A DNA stretch of 64,000 bases, from the NCBI GenBank assembly GCA_002786065.1, contig NHNY01000014.1, forward strand, positions 310,001-374,000. The letters run 5' to 3'. Of the stretch, positions 11,675-23,364 are shown in pieces (positions within the stretch are counted from its first letter, which is position 1; each line of letters starts with the position of its first letter). The position numbers and the translations under genes are program-made. A model generated the notes under the pieces. That model made no database searches. It was not told the DNA's origin and was given only the letters and a program-made list of their open reading frames with translations. Source of the DNA: Microcyclospora pomicola (Eukaryota > Ascomycota > Dothideomycetes > Capnodiales).

Positions 11675-13123
11675 ATGCCTTCGCATCAGCCCACCGCCGG
11701 CATGATGGCCGTCGACCCGGAATACCTCTCCTCTCAGCCATCCGCTGCCTCGGCCCCTGCTCCCTTCGAGCCCACCCGTAGCAAGACCTACGACCCCAAG
11801 AAGCCGCACATCACCGAAACCCCCATGACGAGAAAGAACTGGTACAAGCATGTCAACTGGCTCAACGTCGTCCTCATCGTCGGCATCCCCATGATCGGCC
11901 TCATCACCGCATGGTGGACCCCGCTCTACTGGAAGACCGCCGTCTTCGCCATCGCATACTACTTCGCCACCGGTCTCGGAATCACAGCTGGCTACCACCG
12001 GCTATGGGCCCACACCTCCTACTCCGCCTCGCTCCCACTCAAGATCTTCTTGGCTGCAGTTGGTGGTGGAGCTGTCGAGGGCTCCATTCGATGGTGGGCT
12101 CGCGACCACCGCGCCCACCACCGCTACACCGACACCGACAAGGACCCCTACAGCGTCCGCAAGGGCCTGCTCTACTCCCACTTCGGCTGGATGCTCATGA
12201 AGCAGAACCCCAAGCGTATCGGCCGGACTGACATTTCCGACTTGAACGACGACATGGTCGTTGTCTGGCAACACAAGCACTACCTCAAGGTCGTCCTGTT
12301 CATGGGACTGATCTTCCCGAGCTTGGTCGCCGGCCTCGGTTGGGGCGACTACTTCGGTGGCTTCATCTACGCCGGTATCCTTCGCATCTTCTTTGTCCAG
12401 CAGGCCACCTTCTGCGTCAACTCCCTCGCTCACTGGCTCGGCGACCAACCCTTCGACGACCGCAACAGCCCTCGTGACCACGTTATCACCGCGCTGGTCA
12501 CGCTCGGTGAGGGATACCACAACTTCCACCACGAGTTCCCCTCGGACTACCGCAACGCCATCGAGTGGCACCAGTACGACCCTACCAAGTGGTCCATCTG
12601 GATGTGGAAGCAGCTCGGCCTTGCGTACGACTTGAAGCAGTTCCGCTCCAACGAGATCGAGAAGGGTCGTGTCCAGCAATTGCAGAAGAAGCTCGACCAG
12701 AAGCGCGCCACTCTTGACTGGGGAGTTCCCCTCGAGCAGCTGCCCGTCATGGAGTGGGATGACTACGTCGACCAGGCCAAGAACGGCCGTGGCTTGATCG
12801 CTGTCGCCGGTGTGGTGCACGACGTCACCGATTTCATCAACGACCACCCCGGTGGAAAGGCAATGATCAAGAGCGGTCTCGGCAAAGATGCTACCGCCAT
12901 GTTCAACGGTGGTGTGTATCTCCACAGCAACGCCGCCCACAACCTGTTGTCTACCATGCGTGTCGGTGTCATCCGCGGTGGCATGGAGGTCGAGATCTGG
13001 AAGCGTGCCCACCAAGAGAACAAGGACACCGTCATCAAGGACGAGCAGGGCAACCGCATCGTCCGCGCCGGGTCGCAGGTCACCAAGATCGTCGACCCAC
13101 CAGCCAGCGCCGGCGCGGCATGA
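11675..13123 (+). CDS. OLE1: Acyl-CoA delta-9 desaturase with fused cytochrome b5, 482 aa
   Basis: Introduces the delta-9 double bond into palmitoyl- and stearoyl-CoA at the ER membrane. Intronless; start set at the ATG 11675, because the eight upstream codons in frame begin without ATG. All three histidine boxes are present: HRLWAH from residue 108, HRAHHR from 145 and HNFHHE from 282. Hydrophobic segments lie around residues 65-110 and 205-260. A C-terminal cytochrome b5 domain carries the heme ligand motif HPGG at 391-394, so the enzyme brings its own electron donor, as in yeast Ole1. Slightly shorter than yeast Ole1 (510) because the N-terminal tail is shorter. The 5' leader is pyrimidine-rich, and strong codon bias towards C-ending codons suggests high expression. 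Confidence 0.97.
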   Translation: MPSHQPTAGMMAVDPEYLSSQPSAASAPAPFEPTRSKTYDPKKPHITETPMTRKNWYKHVNWLNVVLIVGIPMIGLITAWWTPLYWKTAVFAIAYYFATGLGITAGYHRLWAHTSYSASLPLKIFLAAVGGGAVEGSIRWWARDHRAHHRYTDTDKDPYSVRKGLLYSHFGWMLMKQNPKRIGRTDISDLNDDMVVVWQHKHYLKVVLFMGLIFPSLVAGLGWGDYFGGFIYAGILRIFFVQQATFCVNSLAHWLGDQPFDDRNSPRDHVITALVTLGEGYHNFHHEFPSDYRNAIEWHQYDPTKWSIWMWKQLGLAYDLKQFRSNEIEKGRVQQLQKKLDQKRATLDWGVPLEQLPVMEWDDYVDQAKNGRGLIAVAGVVHDVTDFINDHPGGKAMIKSGLGKDATAMFNGGVYLHSNAAHNLLSTMRVGVIRGGMEVEIWKRAHQENKDTVIKDEQGNRIVRAGSQVTKIVDPPASAGAA

Positions 13124-14086
13124 TCACGTCTTGTTCATCTTTGCTTTTTCTTGATATTGTTTTGCTGGCGCGTTTAGCGGATCATAGATGAGATGAGAAC
13201 TGGGGTTTGGTGGGTGATTCGAGTTCACATATCCACATTTTCACACCCACGCACAGACACGAAGCGTTCCCTTTTTGCTTGGGACGGATGGCAATATTGT
13301 CTGAACTGTATACCAGAACAACAGGATTCAATAGATTCAAGAATGAACTATGTAACATCCAAAACATCCTGTCAAACATTCAATCTTCCATTCTCGTCGT
13401 TTTCCCCATCATGCTCATTGTAACGCCACAATTGCATATCAATTTGTATGGCTTTTAATGTTTCCAAGGTCGTTTACATCGTGGAGATGAGCATCCTGCT
13501 ATAACCTATCTATCTATCCATCAAAACCTCGCTGGAGGTGAAATTTCGCAGTCTATCTATTACATCCCATCCGCTTTCATCTTCATCATCATCATCATCT
13601 TCCACATGACGAGAAGGTGCCGTGCGATGGTGAAGATTCCGCATCAAGCGCGGACGCCAACTGGCGGCATGTCTGAATGCTTTCGACTCTTGGACGCTTC
13701 AAGTATTAAAGTGGTTGATTGCTACTGATGGATGGCTCCCATCACATGGTTCATGACATCTCTCGGATGCAATCTCTCTCCTGCCCTGCGGATTCTGGGA
13801 TGCTCGGACTTCGTTTCTAGCTGGACCACGTTGGCGAGATGGGGTTAGATATATACAAGAGAATTTCCGGATCGAGATGCATTGGAGCCCCGCTCTCTCG
13901 GACTGTTGAGGTGGGCGAGATGGGTAAGTGTGCAGTTCATGCGAAGGGTTTTGATATGGTGGCCGCGAGGGGAAGGGGTCAAACGGTAGATGGAGAGGAT
14001 ATGCAGTCGAGCATCATGAATGAGATATCATCGTTCATACCGATCATGAGATCCTCGCAAGCTACAGACACACACATCTCCCGCGT
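13124..14086. other. Intergenic, convergent 3' ends of OLE1 and MDR genes
   Basis: 963 bases. Holds a short CTAT/CATC tract near 13505-13521 and a (TCA)n tract near 13583-13599. No gene recognised; small frames here have no family signal. Confidence 0.5.
13583..13599 (+). repeat. (TCA)n trinucleotide tract
   Basis: Five to six tandem TCA/ATC units in non-coding sequence after OLE1. Confidence 0.8.
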
Positions 14087-15171
14087 CTACACTTCCACCA
14101 CGACCTTCTTCGCGCTCACGCCCTGCTTATTCGCATCGAGCCCCTTCTGCACGCTCTCCAGCCCCTTGCCGACCACATACGCCTGCGGGATCGGCCGGAT
14201 CTTGCCCTGCTCCAGCGCTGGCGCGAGGTAGCTCTGCCACGCCGCGTCGGCGACCGCGTGGACGGCGAAGATGTTCGCGACCTTCAAGTCGGCGGGCGCG
14301 TTCTGTGGCCGCCCCAGCACCGACCCGAGGTTCGTGCCGCCCGCCTTGGCCAGGATCGGCAGCACGTGCTGGAACGACGCGGGCGTCGAGATGGCGTCGT
14401 ACACGCCGGCGAACTCGCCGCCGTCGTGCTGCAGCGCGGCGACGACGTCGTCGACGACCGAGGCGCTGTGGTAGTCGAACGCGGCGACGGCGCCGGCGTC
14501 GCGCACGAAGGCGTGGTTGCGGGCGGAGGCGACGGCGATGACGCGCACGCCGGAGGCCACGGCTAGCTGGATGGTGAGCGCGCCGACGGAGGAGCTGGCG
14601 CCCCAGACGACGATGGTCTTGCCGGAGGGTTGAGGGGTCAGAGATGGGTAGGGGAGCCCGAGGCCGATGTCCCCCTCGACCGGACCACTGAGGCCGACGA
14701 GCGCGGTGTCGAAGGCCAGCGGCAGGACGGCCGCGTCGGTGAAGCTGAGCGAGTCCGGGATCTTGGCGGTCGCGGCCGCGAGCGCGACAGGGTAGAGCTG
14801 GAACCCGCCGTATTTGACGTCTTGATCAACGAGGCCGTGAGAGTGACTGTGGAGATGGGTCAGATCATCATACCGCTCATGAGGCGGGAGGGTTCGTCGT
14901 GAGACACTTACGCAATCACCCGATCGCCTTTCTTGAACGCGGTCACGTTGGAGCCAACCTCGTACACTTCGCCGGCGATGTCCTCGCCCAGCACGATCGG
15001 CCAGTTCTGCACGAACATGCCGGTGTCCTGCACCTTCCAGTCGACCGGGTTGATGGCCCAGGCTTTGCTCTCGATGACCAGCTCGTCAGGTCCGGGCTGG
15101 GCGATGTCCACGGGCGCGACGCGCAGACGGGCTCCCTTGTCATCGAGGAAGGCGGCTTGGTTAGATGGCAT
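14087..15171 (-). CDS. Medium-chain dehydrogenase/reductase, GroES-like, 339 aa
   Basis: Probable NADPH-dependent zinc-free reductase of the MDR superfamily (quinone reductase / trans-enoyl reductase group). Exons 15171-14912 and 14846-14087; the 65-bp intron (GTAAGTG...CCACAG) joins GDRVIA to HSHGLVDQDVKYGG in frame. The N-terminal GroES-like fold shows PVDWKVQDTG and GEDIAGEVYEVG. The Rossmann motif VVWGASSSVGALTIQLA lies mid-protein. The usual catalytic zinc Cys/His set is not seen, which fits the zinc-free branch. Codon use is strongly GC-rich. Such genes occur alone or in secondary-metabolite clusters; no synthase lies next to it here, so a general oxidoreductase role is more likely. Substrate unknown. 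Confidence 0.88.
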
Positions 15172-16219
15172 GTTGATGTGTTGATGGATTGATGGATTGC
15201 AGAAGTGCTGGGTCGATTGAATTGCTTGATCAATAACTCTACTGTCCGTCTGTGGAGGAAGTCATCGAACACTCGTGAGTTCTAATGTGTTTTATATACT
15301 ACTTGAATGCGAGGATCATCTGCTTCTACAAATCGATTCCGATTTCAAAGCAGCGTGGCCATAGCGGACTGGTATCGAGATCCTTCAACGATTCAATGCG
15401 AAAGGGTCGAGGTACGGTCGTTACCTAGGTACCTGACCTTAGTAATGCCGGAAGCTGTGTAATCATGGCATCAGCGCCAGTGGCGACCAATCAATGCCAT
15501 CAATTCGCATGGGAGCACCACGCATCGTGCCGTCCATTCGACCACGTCGATCCGTCAGGTCAGTAGATAGATGAGCAAGGTGTATGTATCTTGTTCTTCC
15601 GAGCATGACCCCGACGAGGTGAAGTATTGAGATTCAGCGGTCGCGGTGTTGCCCTAGGGTGCTGGTCCAGACGACTTCTCCATCTTCTGCCATGGAAGTT
15701 GTGCATGAAATCAGTCGGTCCAATCATCAGTGAACCTTGTACATCGTAGAATCTTGGGGTCAGCCTTCAGCGATTGGCAACAACCTGTGTGATGGAGTGA
15801 AGCTACGAAATGTGCGCAGTGGTTTCACCTTGGACCCAATCCCAAGCCAGGCATGTTCCAGTCCCGGCTCAAGTAGCTTGTTCGTCACCCACACCATCGA
15901 TACCATTCCCACCGTCATTTAGCACTCCTTCTCATGCCACGCTTTCGGTTGGATGGTCGATTGCTCTGGTTGCTGGGGTTGACGTCTTTGAGATAGATAG
16001 CTCAACATGCGTGATGGAATTGTCTTCTGCTGTCGACTTTCAAGCGCGAAGAGCCCCGAGCAAATGTAGCAGATCTGTGACATTGAATGCTGCATGTTAT
16101 TCTCCTACGCTTCAACGACGAAATCCAGATTCTGTACGTCACGAACTCAATGATCCTGTGTGCTCTACTCCGAGAGGTAATACTCGCAAATCGCTGACAT
16201 CCCTTGCGAGGCTGCGCAA
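15172..16219. promoter_or_regulatory. Intergenic region between MDR gene and transcription factor gene
   Basis: About 1 kb, upstream of the MDR gene and downstream of the Zn2Cys6 gene. Contains the semi-palindromic TTACCTAGGTACCT at 15421-15434, found again in inverted orientation at 23206-23219. No coding potential recognised. Confidence 0.45.
15421..15434 (-). repeat. TACCTAGGTACC-type motif, copy 1
   Basis: A 14-base match, in inverted orientation, to 23206-23219. The core is palindromic. Recurrent motifs of this type are known to be common in ascomycete intergenic DNA; function unknown. Confidence 0.6.
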
Positions 16220-18461
16220 TCAAAATACTGGTGTCTCAGGGCTGATGTCACCTCTTCCCGAAAGACCAAATCCGAAATCAGGCATCTCCGAATCCGTGCT
16301 TGCCGTCAGCAGCTCTTCAGGCAGTGTATCGATCGCGTTCAGTGAACCAAATATCCCACTCATATCTCGTAGATCGGCACCTGCCATGACCCACGCGCCA
16401 TCCGGATCGGCGGTTCGCGATTCGACGAATTCCCGGACCGCGCGGATGCTTGCAGGATAGTTTTCGTCAGTCGGCAGCCACCAGTTCATTACATCTTCGT
16501 TCCAATGCTGGCTCATATGCTTGCGAAGTGTAGTTGGATATATGTACCTGGACGAAGATCAGCCATGGAGAATGACGCGTCGATGCTGTGAATGTTTACC
16601 CATGTTGCTCGATCAACGCAAACCTTCGACGCAGCCAGTCCATGCACCGCGTATCCTTTGGAAGGAAAAGACTTGCCATGCCTAAACTTGCTTGACACCC
16701 CAGTATTGCGCCTGCTGGACCCTGACCACTATACCTGATCGCATCAAACATCTTGCATATCTTCATTGCTAGGACTGGAAGGTCTGCTGGGGTCGGCTGG
16801 CCCAGAGAAGACGCACTCTGAAGCTTGAAGTTCAGGTCAATGGTCCAGAAGTCGACGAGAACGTAGTTCATAACAAAGTAGTCGGAGTTGTAGAGGAAGT
16901 CGGGACCGCGAAAGTCCGTGATGGGGTTCTCGTGTGGAAGTGGTTCTCGTGGCCAACTTTTCACGAAGCACGGCGTGTCTGTGAAGGTCGTGTCGAGGAC
17001 TTGCTCGAAAGCTGTGAACCTCGCCATGAGCCTTACCGTTTCCCCAACATACTGCTCGTCATCGATCATGTTCTGGTTCTTCGCGGCCACTAGTGTTGCA
17101 GCATCGGTCGCTAGCAACCTCATGGTTGCAAAATACTCATCGAACAGTAGATCTCGATCACCAGGATGACTTCGTGCTTGACGCGTATAAAAGTCTGCCA
17201 GGGTAGCGTACCACGTGCGCTCCAACTGCAACTGTCCCCCAGAGACTATCCCTGCGAACAGATCAAACCGGATATACCAATTCGCTACATGGCGACGCGT
17301 CTCGTCTTGCAAAATTGTCGCTGGAGTGAACAGACTGATCAAGATCTGGTGTGCTGCCTTCTGATGTCCAAGAAGAGTGACCCAATCGCCAATGAACTCC
17401 TAAAAGTTTGTCAGCCGCTTGTAGCTGATCGTCGTGGTCGCGTTGGTCGGACCTCTATTGTAGCCAGCTGCAAGATAGTCAATAGCGTGGCCAGACTGTG
17501 ATTTTTCTTGCGCAAAGACTCCCCCAGCAGGGTTATGGAGTGGTTGTAATATTTCAAAAACCCCAGAATTTGACGGTCATTCTGCAAGATGGCGTGATGG
17601 TAAGCTGAGAAGGCAACGATACCATATAATAGCGCCTGACTATCGTCATTCAGGGCAATCTCCAAGAATGTGGTCTTGAGGAAGTTCCTACCATCATGCT
17701 TCAATGCGTAATGATGGTAGGACAAGCAGTCACGATGATATCTAAGGTAAGCTCGTACGTCCTTTGGCAGGTTTGCCCATCGACTGTTAGTTGATATGCC
17801 CTGCCTCAAGCTTTGCGTAGCGGCTGGAGGTCTGTTTGATTGATTGTTTGTCGTATGAGCCGGGGTTTGGCGAGAGGCTGCTAGTCCTGGTGCATAGGAA
17901 CTGTGCCGACGAGGACTCGCAGCGGCTGGGGACGCTTCATCTGCATCAACACTTGCGTCTGCGCCTTCATCCGCGATTGTTGAAAGTGTTTGTCGATCGT
18001 CATCATCATCGCTGTCATCGAACTTGTCATCGGTTGGACTCAAGCCACCTGGGGACTCTGCCGTCTGTCCTGACTTCGTATGGCTAGAGGACGCATTGCG
18101 TGACGATGATGCAGCGCCCGGATATGTACATTCGCGCTTTCCTTTCCGACAGCCTTCGCGCAAAGTCAGTAGTAGTAGAGAGACGGCATATACACTGTTG
18201 ACTCACGCTCGCAGGTCGGTTGTGCTTCGTCGCACTGAGCCAGTCAGCACCGTTCACAAATAAGGTAGGTATTGGACCCCACAAACTCACCTTGACCCTT
18301 CGTTGGCGGCATGTGAAACATCCACTTCTCGTCCGTCGGTGCTTCACATGTTCTGACCCGTGCGAAGAAGTACGTCGTGGTGCTCTGTATTGCCCAGGAT
18401 GAGAAGCTCGAGAACCTCGGCTTGGGTCAGTGCTACTGAGATACCTGTAATCGCGGTCCAT
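16220..18461 (-). CDS. Zn(II)2Cys6 transcription factor with fungal-specific domain, 663 aa
   Basis: Nuclear DNA-binding regulator. Five exons on the minus strand: 18461-18291, 18234-18207, 18153-17453, 17399-16600, 16511-16220. The binuclear zinc cluster is split over the first three exons: Cys48 and Cys51 in exon 1, Cys58 and Cys65 in the 28-base exon 2, Cys68 and Cys75 in exon 3, giving the exact CX2CX6CX6CX2CX6C spacing. Basic residues flank it. An acidic linker (DDSDDDDD) and a Ser/Pro-rich region follow, then the helical fungal-specific transcription-factor domain from about residue 190 on, with the junction QLATIE/EFIGDWVTLLGHQKA supporting intron 3. That intron has a weak donor (GTCCGA). 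An in-frame Met at 18590 would add 43 residues; 18461 is preferred as the shorter basic start. Target genes unknown. Confidence 0.85.
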
Positions 18462-21400
18462 TGACGAAGCGCGAGTCGCAAGCAAACTCGGCCGTTGTGC
18501 TTGTAGAAGATATAAGGCTGACGAGGGAGGGTCGTTGATGTAGTATGAACTCAAAGTCGTGATGGCAGAAGTGTGGAGACTTTCCATCACAACCCGTCAC
18601 TCCTGTACAGTTATGGGAACATACACGGATGTGACGTGAAACACTTTCTGAAACGTTGGATAGGTTGGATAGAGATGAACATGCAGGTTACAATGAACCA
18701 GATCGTCGACAACCAGGCCACACTAACAGGATCATGGCCCTGGACAATGCCCGGACCATGATGTTAGTGGATATGACGTGGTCCAGCAAGTATGGGTGAT
18801 GAAGAAGAGACCATAAAGTGCAAGAGTGTCTCAAAGGGTCCTGGTGGAGGTCGCGCCAGCTCCGATCGGTGTCAGCATTTGAGGATCACGGATGGTATGC
18901 CAGTACCGGTCAAGTGGGGGCATCATGCTGATGATCTCTGTATGCAGAAATCCTGCACCAATAGCCAAGACGAAAGCACTTGAAGCGCCAGTCCGGTTGC
19001 GCCAATGCGCAGGTAGCAAGACAAGATCGGTGGGATGCGTCTCGGGAGCAAAGACCTTAGTGCAGAACTGGTCAAGATCACCGACGCATAAGAAGCTGGA
19101 GTGTTGAGACTGGAGTGTGCAAGTGTGCCGGCTACAAAAAGACTGGCGTGCGTCTTAATGGCCAATGCGGATACCCCGAAAGGAGCAGGTGGCCATCTTG
19201 ACGTCGACACAGGAGCGGGCCATCGCGCGGGTTCAACGTATGAACGGATGTGGAGGTTGACGAGGCCAGGGTGAGAATGCTCACGGGACCATTTTCGAAT
19301 AGAACAGGGTAAGTGCGTAGGCCTTACCCAGTCCCGTTCGAGAGGGTGACTTGCGAAGGCCTAGTTTGCCAGTCCCACGTCCACCGATGATACAAAGCGC
19401 ACGAATTGCAAGCCAGTCTTGGACACCCACTTGCTATCACCAATGTGCTTTCGTAATCTCAGGGCTATCCGCTCCATTCCAGTAAGCATTGCGCCTTTGC
19501 CGGCCGTGGTGTGCAAGACGGGGTCCTCCTTTGCAAGCTGAAAATGTCGACCGGCCATGCAGTGGCGTCGTTTGAGGCGTCTCCACCAGAGAGCATGGGC
19601 CTTGGGGATGAAGAGATACAGTACAGTAGCTCGAATGAACCGTTGAACCGCTTGAAAGTAAAACCCACGTGGTTCAATCCTAGCTCAAGCCCTGCAGCTC
19701 CCTTCGTACACATATACGTATGTACATGTACTCGAGTGCCATGGGTCTAGGATCAAGGTCCCCGTTCCAACTTTTACGACCTGAAAGATCAGGCTGCCAA
19801 CAGTCGGCGGTGTGTGAGTCCATCAGTGACCTGCTAAACGCTCCTGTATGGGCTGGTCGCCGTCGAACCGCCCGTGCACACCGAGGCAGCATTCATGTCG
19901 ATCACTACCAATCCTTGTGCTTCTTCCCCGTCTGATGGGCACTGTCGCGCAAGTAGTGGTTTCACCTTGCGGGTAGGAACGCTTTTTGCCAATCCTCTCG
20001 GCGCCTTCGCCGACAGCCCCCGTACTGCTCCGAACGCCATCCACACCCGGCGCTGGAACGATGAGCGTAGACAACAGCCTTGGTGTCTGTGTCGGACTCT
20101 GGTATGTTGGTGGCGTGGTCTATCCATGTACGGACGACAGTCGTCGTCTCTACATCCTGTTCCATGGTTCGAGCGCCGATGTCCAGCTCAGCTCGACCTG
20201 AATGTGCTTCGGGTGTTGCCACTTGTGGCAGGCGTCAGAGGAATACATAATTTCCTTCGATTCGCAGTCGTAATGCCAGACAACGCCAATCTTTCCCTGT
20301 TTCATGGGCTACTCCGCAGTGGTCGTGCGATCTCAATCCTTCTCAGTAGCAGGGCATGGATATCTATGCGTACCGTGGTTACCTTCCAGCCAGCCCGCGC
20401 TGGCGGATCTGGAAGAACCCGAGCACGCCGTCAGATACCGCTAGATCGGTGGCCTCAGACATTATTGAGGATGTACATACAGATACTCCGTGGACCGCAC
20501 ATCCGACGTCGTATGAAACGATCCGGTTGCAGATGAGCCATTATTATCGCTCGGTCTCGTCACAGCTGGGACGATGGCGAACAATCTTAACAATCGATGC
20601 GCAACCTGAACGGAGCGGGCCTTGACCGTCAATAGTCGGTCTCAGAAGTAGTCATCAGACTCCACGTCACTGAGCAACATGTCATTATATAGACCTGCCG
20701 AGGAATACGATGTCGGTCTATCTTGCTGTGTATTATTCCCATTGGTATTGGTGCATGGCAATAATCTGGCGGGATTCCAGCCGCCAGTATAGTGCTATAG
20801 AAAAGTATGGCGCATCTCGTCTGAACAAGCACAGCTGACGGCGTCACCAGCGATCATTAGGCACCGCCACCATACCGAACGGCTCCCTCCCCAGAGAGCC
20901 CTATGTTGATCTTCGAGAGTGTTCTTCGTGAGAGATCCTGATAAGTTGACCACCGCGGGGATTCAGGTCGCTACGATACGATCTTCCGAGTTCTACGTAT
21001 CGCTATAGTTCACCCTCTCCTGAGGCTCGATTGTGGTCTTGCTGGCTCTCGGCGACATTCGACCAGGCCGCAGCCGGACACAGACCTTTCCATCGCGATC
21101 CTGAGCAGCATCATATTCTTAGCGAGGGCCGTATGCTCCTTCTTGTGCTGTGGCCGAACAGGTGACCGGCTCATGAGTACGGCAATTCCACCGACCACGC
21201 CCATGCATGCACCATTGAGCATCTTGCCCTATCTGTAACACGGCACGGCTTTGGTGACTTTGACGCGTATGCCATATGTTTGGCACTGTAGGCGCTCTTG
21301 CAAAAGGCAACATCGGACCTCAACAACATGTTACGGATGTTGCCTTTCCGGAGGCTGAGAACACATCTGCCGCATCCAGTCTCTCGGTGTCTGCCAAGTG

Positions 21401-22910
21401 GAGCTACGAACAAAGGCGAAGGTAAAGCCTTTACCCTCACCTTCTAGCCGCTGCAGTGGTAGAGCTTCGTACCTTAAAAAGTTTTGTAGTCCTATGCATG
21501 CGCTGCCAGCTGCGCCAGCAGGCTGCGGGCCGTCGACTTCTTCCTCTATTGCCCACGAGAATTTTGCTATGATGCCAAAACCTGACAGGGTTTATGTGTC
21601 CACCGACAACCTTAGCGTATAGATGACGACCCATCGTCGGCGTTCGCCCAGAGTCTTTGGCTCATTATTTGGGTCCAAGATTGCGACAAGGGCCTTACGC
21701 ATTGATTGAAAGAACCATGGTTGATACACCTTTTCGAAACAGCTGATGTGTTCAGTTGCAGTCGTCCCGCCTTCCGATCGAGATCTTGTGAGACGTACTA
21801 GCAGATCCCAACCTCATCTGTTCCACCGCGCAAATCTCGTCACCGATGCAAGACCTCGACAGCTTGTGACTACTTCCTGCTTGCAGGGATCCTCGTACCT
21901 CAACCTTCTGGAATGACCTCCTATGGCTGTAGCCTTTGCCGATCTTATGGCTTCTTCGGTCGTATGTTGCAGCTCAAGTACTGATCTTGCTGCGCTGCTG
22001 GCGCCACTCAGACAAAGTGATGTCGCCAGTTCAGAATGCTAAGTGTGACCAACCACGGCTTGTCATGAACGCACTGCCTTTTACTCCTGTATGCATCATT
22101 CCCAGTTTTCTACCCAAGCCGCGCATACAGGGAGCTTAGCACCTCTGAGACGCTGATCATCACTTTGCATCATGCATGCCATGTGAAACAACGCACCGTC
22201 AATCTCACGCTATTATTACGTTCTGAGTTCTGACATCTGGGAGCCTTGCGGCTGGTGCTTTGCATGTCTTGGCATTCAGGCACGATATAAAATTGCCAAG
22301 GGTGTTGAAGTTTGAACCAACATGTCTAGTAAAGTCGACCCCGCACCGATTGAAAGGACGAAATCGCGAAACCGACCCTGCGATGTCGAGACCTCGAATT
22401 CTTCATCCAGCCAATCTGCCGAATGACAGCTCCTCTGTCGCAAACACTTTGCCAGCCTTCAGGGTGGGGTGATCAAGGCGATAAGAGACTCAAAAGGCGA
22501 TTGCTGGTCCAATATTGAGATTGGCATCGACATCTTCATGAAGGTCCGGCATCGGATATGCGACCTCATACCTGTCCGGTCGGCTCTAGGCTGAATGGGA
22601 CCACAGGGATTCGACATACAAACACGAAACGCTCGAGCCTTGCATGATGCATCAGACTGCAGAGAAATTTGTGCATGACACGAACACCTGGCATGCATGG
22701 CGCAGCTGTTGGTGGGGATCACAGCGAAGGTCGTAAACGAGGATGCATGGGTTGTCTTGGACTGTTCGGGAGATTTCGCATCTGCAGACTGCAGCACGAC
22801 CGTCATATCACCACATGCGTCTCTCGTACATGAATACTGTAGGTATGTAGCAATCTGCCCGAGCTACATTCGAGTCTGGACTCAAGGACTCCTGGCCGGG
22901 GGGCGTACTT

Positions 22911-22930
22911 GGTCACGAACTATCGTGACC
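22911..22930. repeat. Short perfect inverted repeat (8-bp arms, 4-bp spacer)
   Basis: GGTCACGA and TCGTGACC separated by four bases, immediately followed by a CACGTG E-box-like hexamer. Could be a dimeric regulator site; no evidence beyond the symmetry. Confidence 0.5.
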
Positions 22931-23205
22931 ACGTGAACCCTTGAGAACTCAGTCATGAAGTCCTTGTAGGAGGGGCGCAATCCTATCTGTAACAAACTTA
23001 CCATATCTGATATATGCAGAGCTGGCAAGGACTCCAGACCCTGCGAACAGAAACGACTGCGTGGTCACCGAGCCGCGGGCACGTAGCCAAAAAGAACACA
23101 CTCGTCACGTCTCTATGTAGGAGGTGTACCCTGTTCAGCTACTTGTGCGAACGAGTGAGTGCGTGGCGACTATGAATCGTAGTAAGTCACACAGTGTACG
23201 CCTGT

Positions 23206-23219
23206 AGGTACCTAGGTAA
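23206..23219 (+). repeat. TACCTAGGTACC-type motif, copy 2
   Basis: AGGTACCTAGGTAA, identical over 14 bases to the reverse complement of 15421-15434, about 150 bases before the eIF3g start. Confidence 0.6.
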
Positions 23220-23364
23220 AGAAGAGTTTGGATAGTACCTTAGTCTCGCAGGAATGCTGCCTGAGGCAACAAACCCCGAAAAGTTCAAGCCCCACGTTCG
23301 AAATACAGTAGACCGCAGCTTATGGCATCAGCAAAGTAACCACCATCCACTTTACATCACAAAC

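Larger units (their letters stand above)
18462..23364. other. 4.9-kb stretch with no recognised gene
   Basis: Many short frames on both strands (longest about 220 residues at 19874-20536) but none with recognisable domains, coherent splice structure or fungal codon bias. Composition is not AT-rich, so no sign of repeat-induced point mutation. No terminal repeats, transposase or reverse-transcriptase motifs seen. It holds a short perfect inverted repeat at 22911-22930 and a TACCTAGGTA-type motif at 23206-23219. It includes the promoters of the transcription factor (to the left) and eIF3g (to the right). Confidence 0.5.

Noticed and set aside
12002-13015. 337-codon open frame antisense to OLE1
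   Set aside because: Shadow of a highly biased coding sequence; no domain, and OLE1 on the other strand is certain.
19874-20536. 220-codon frame in the gene-poor stretch
   Set aside because: Arg/Ser/Trp-rich translation without domain, splice context or codon bias; not enough to call a gene.
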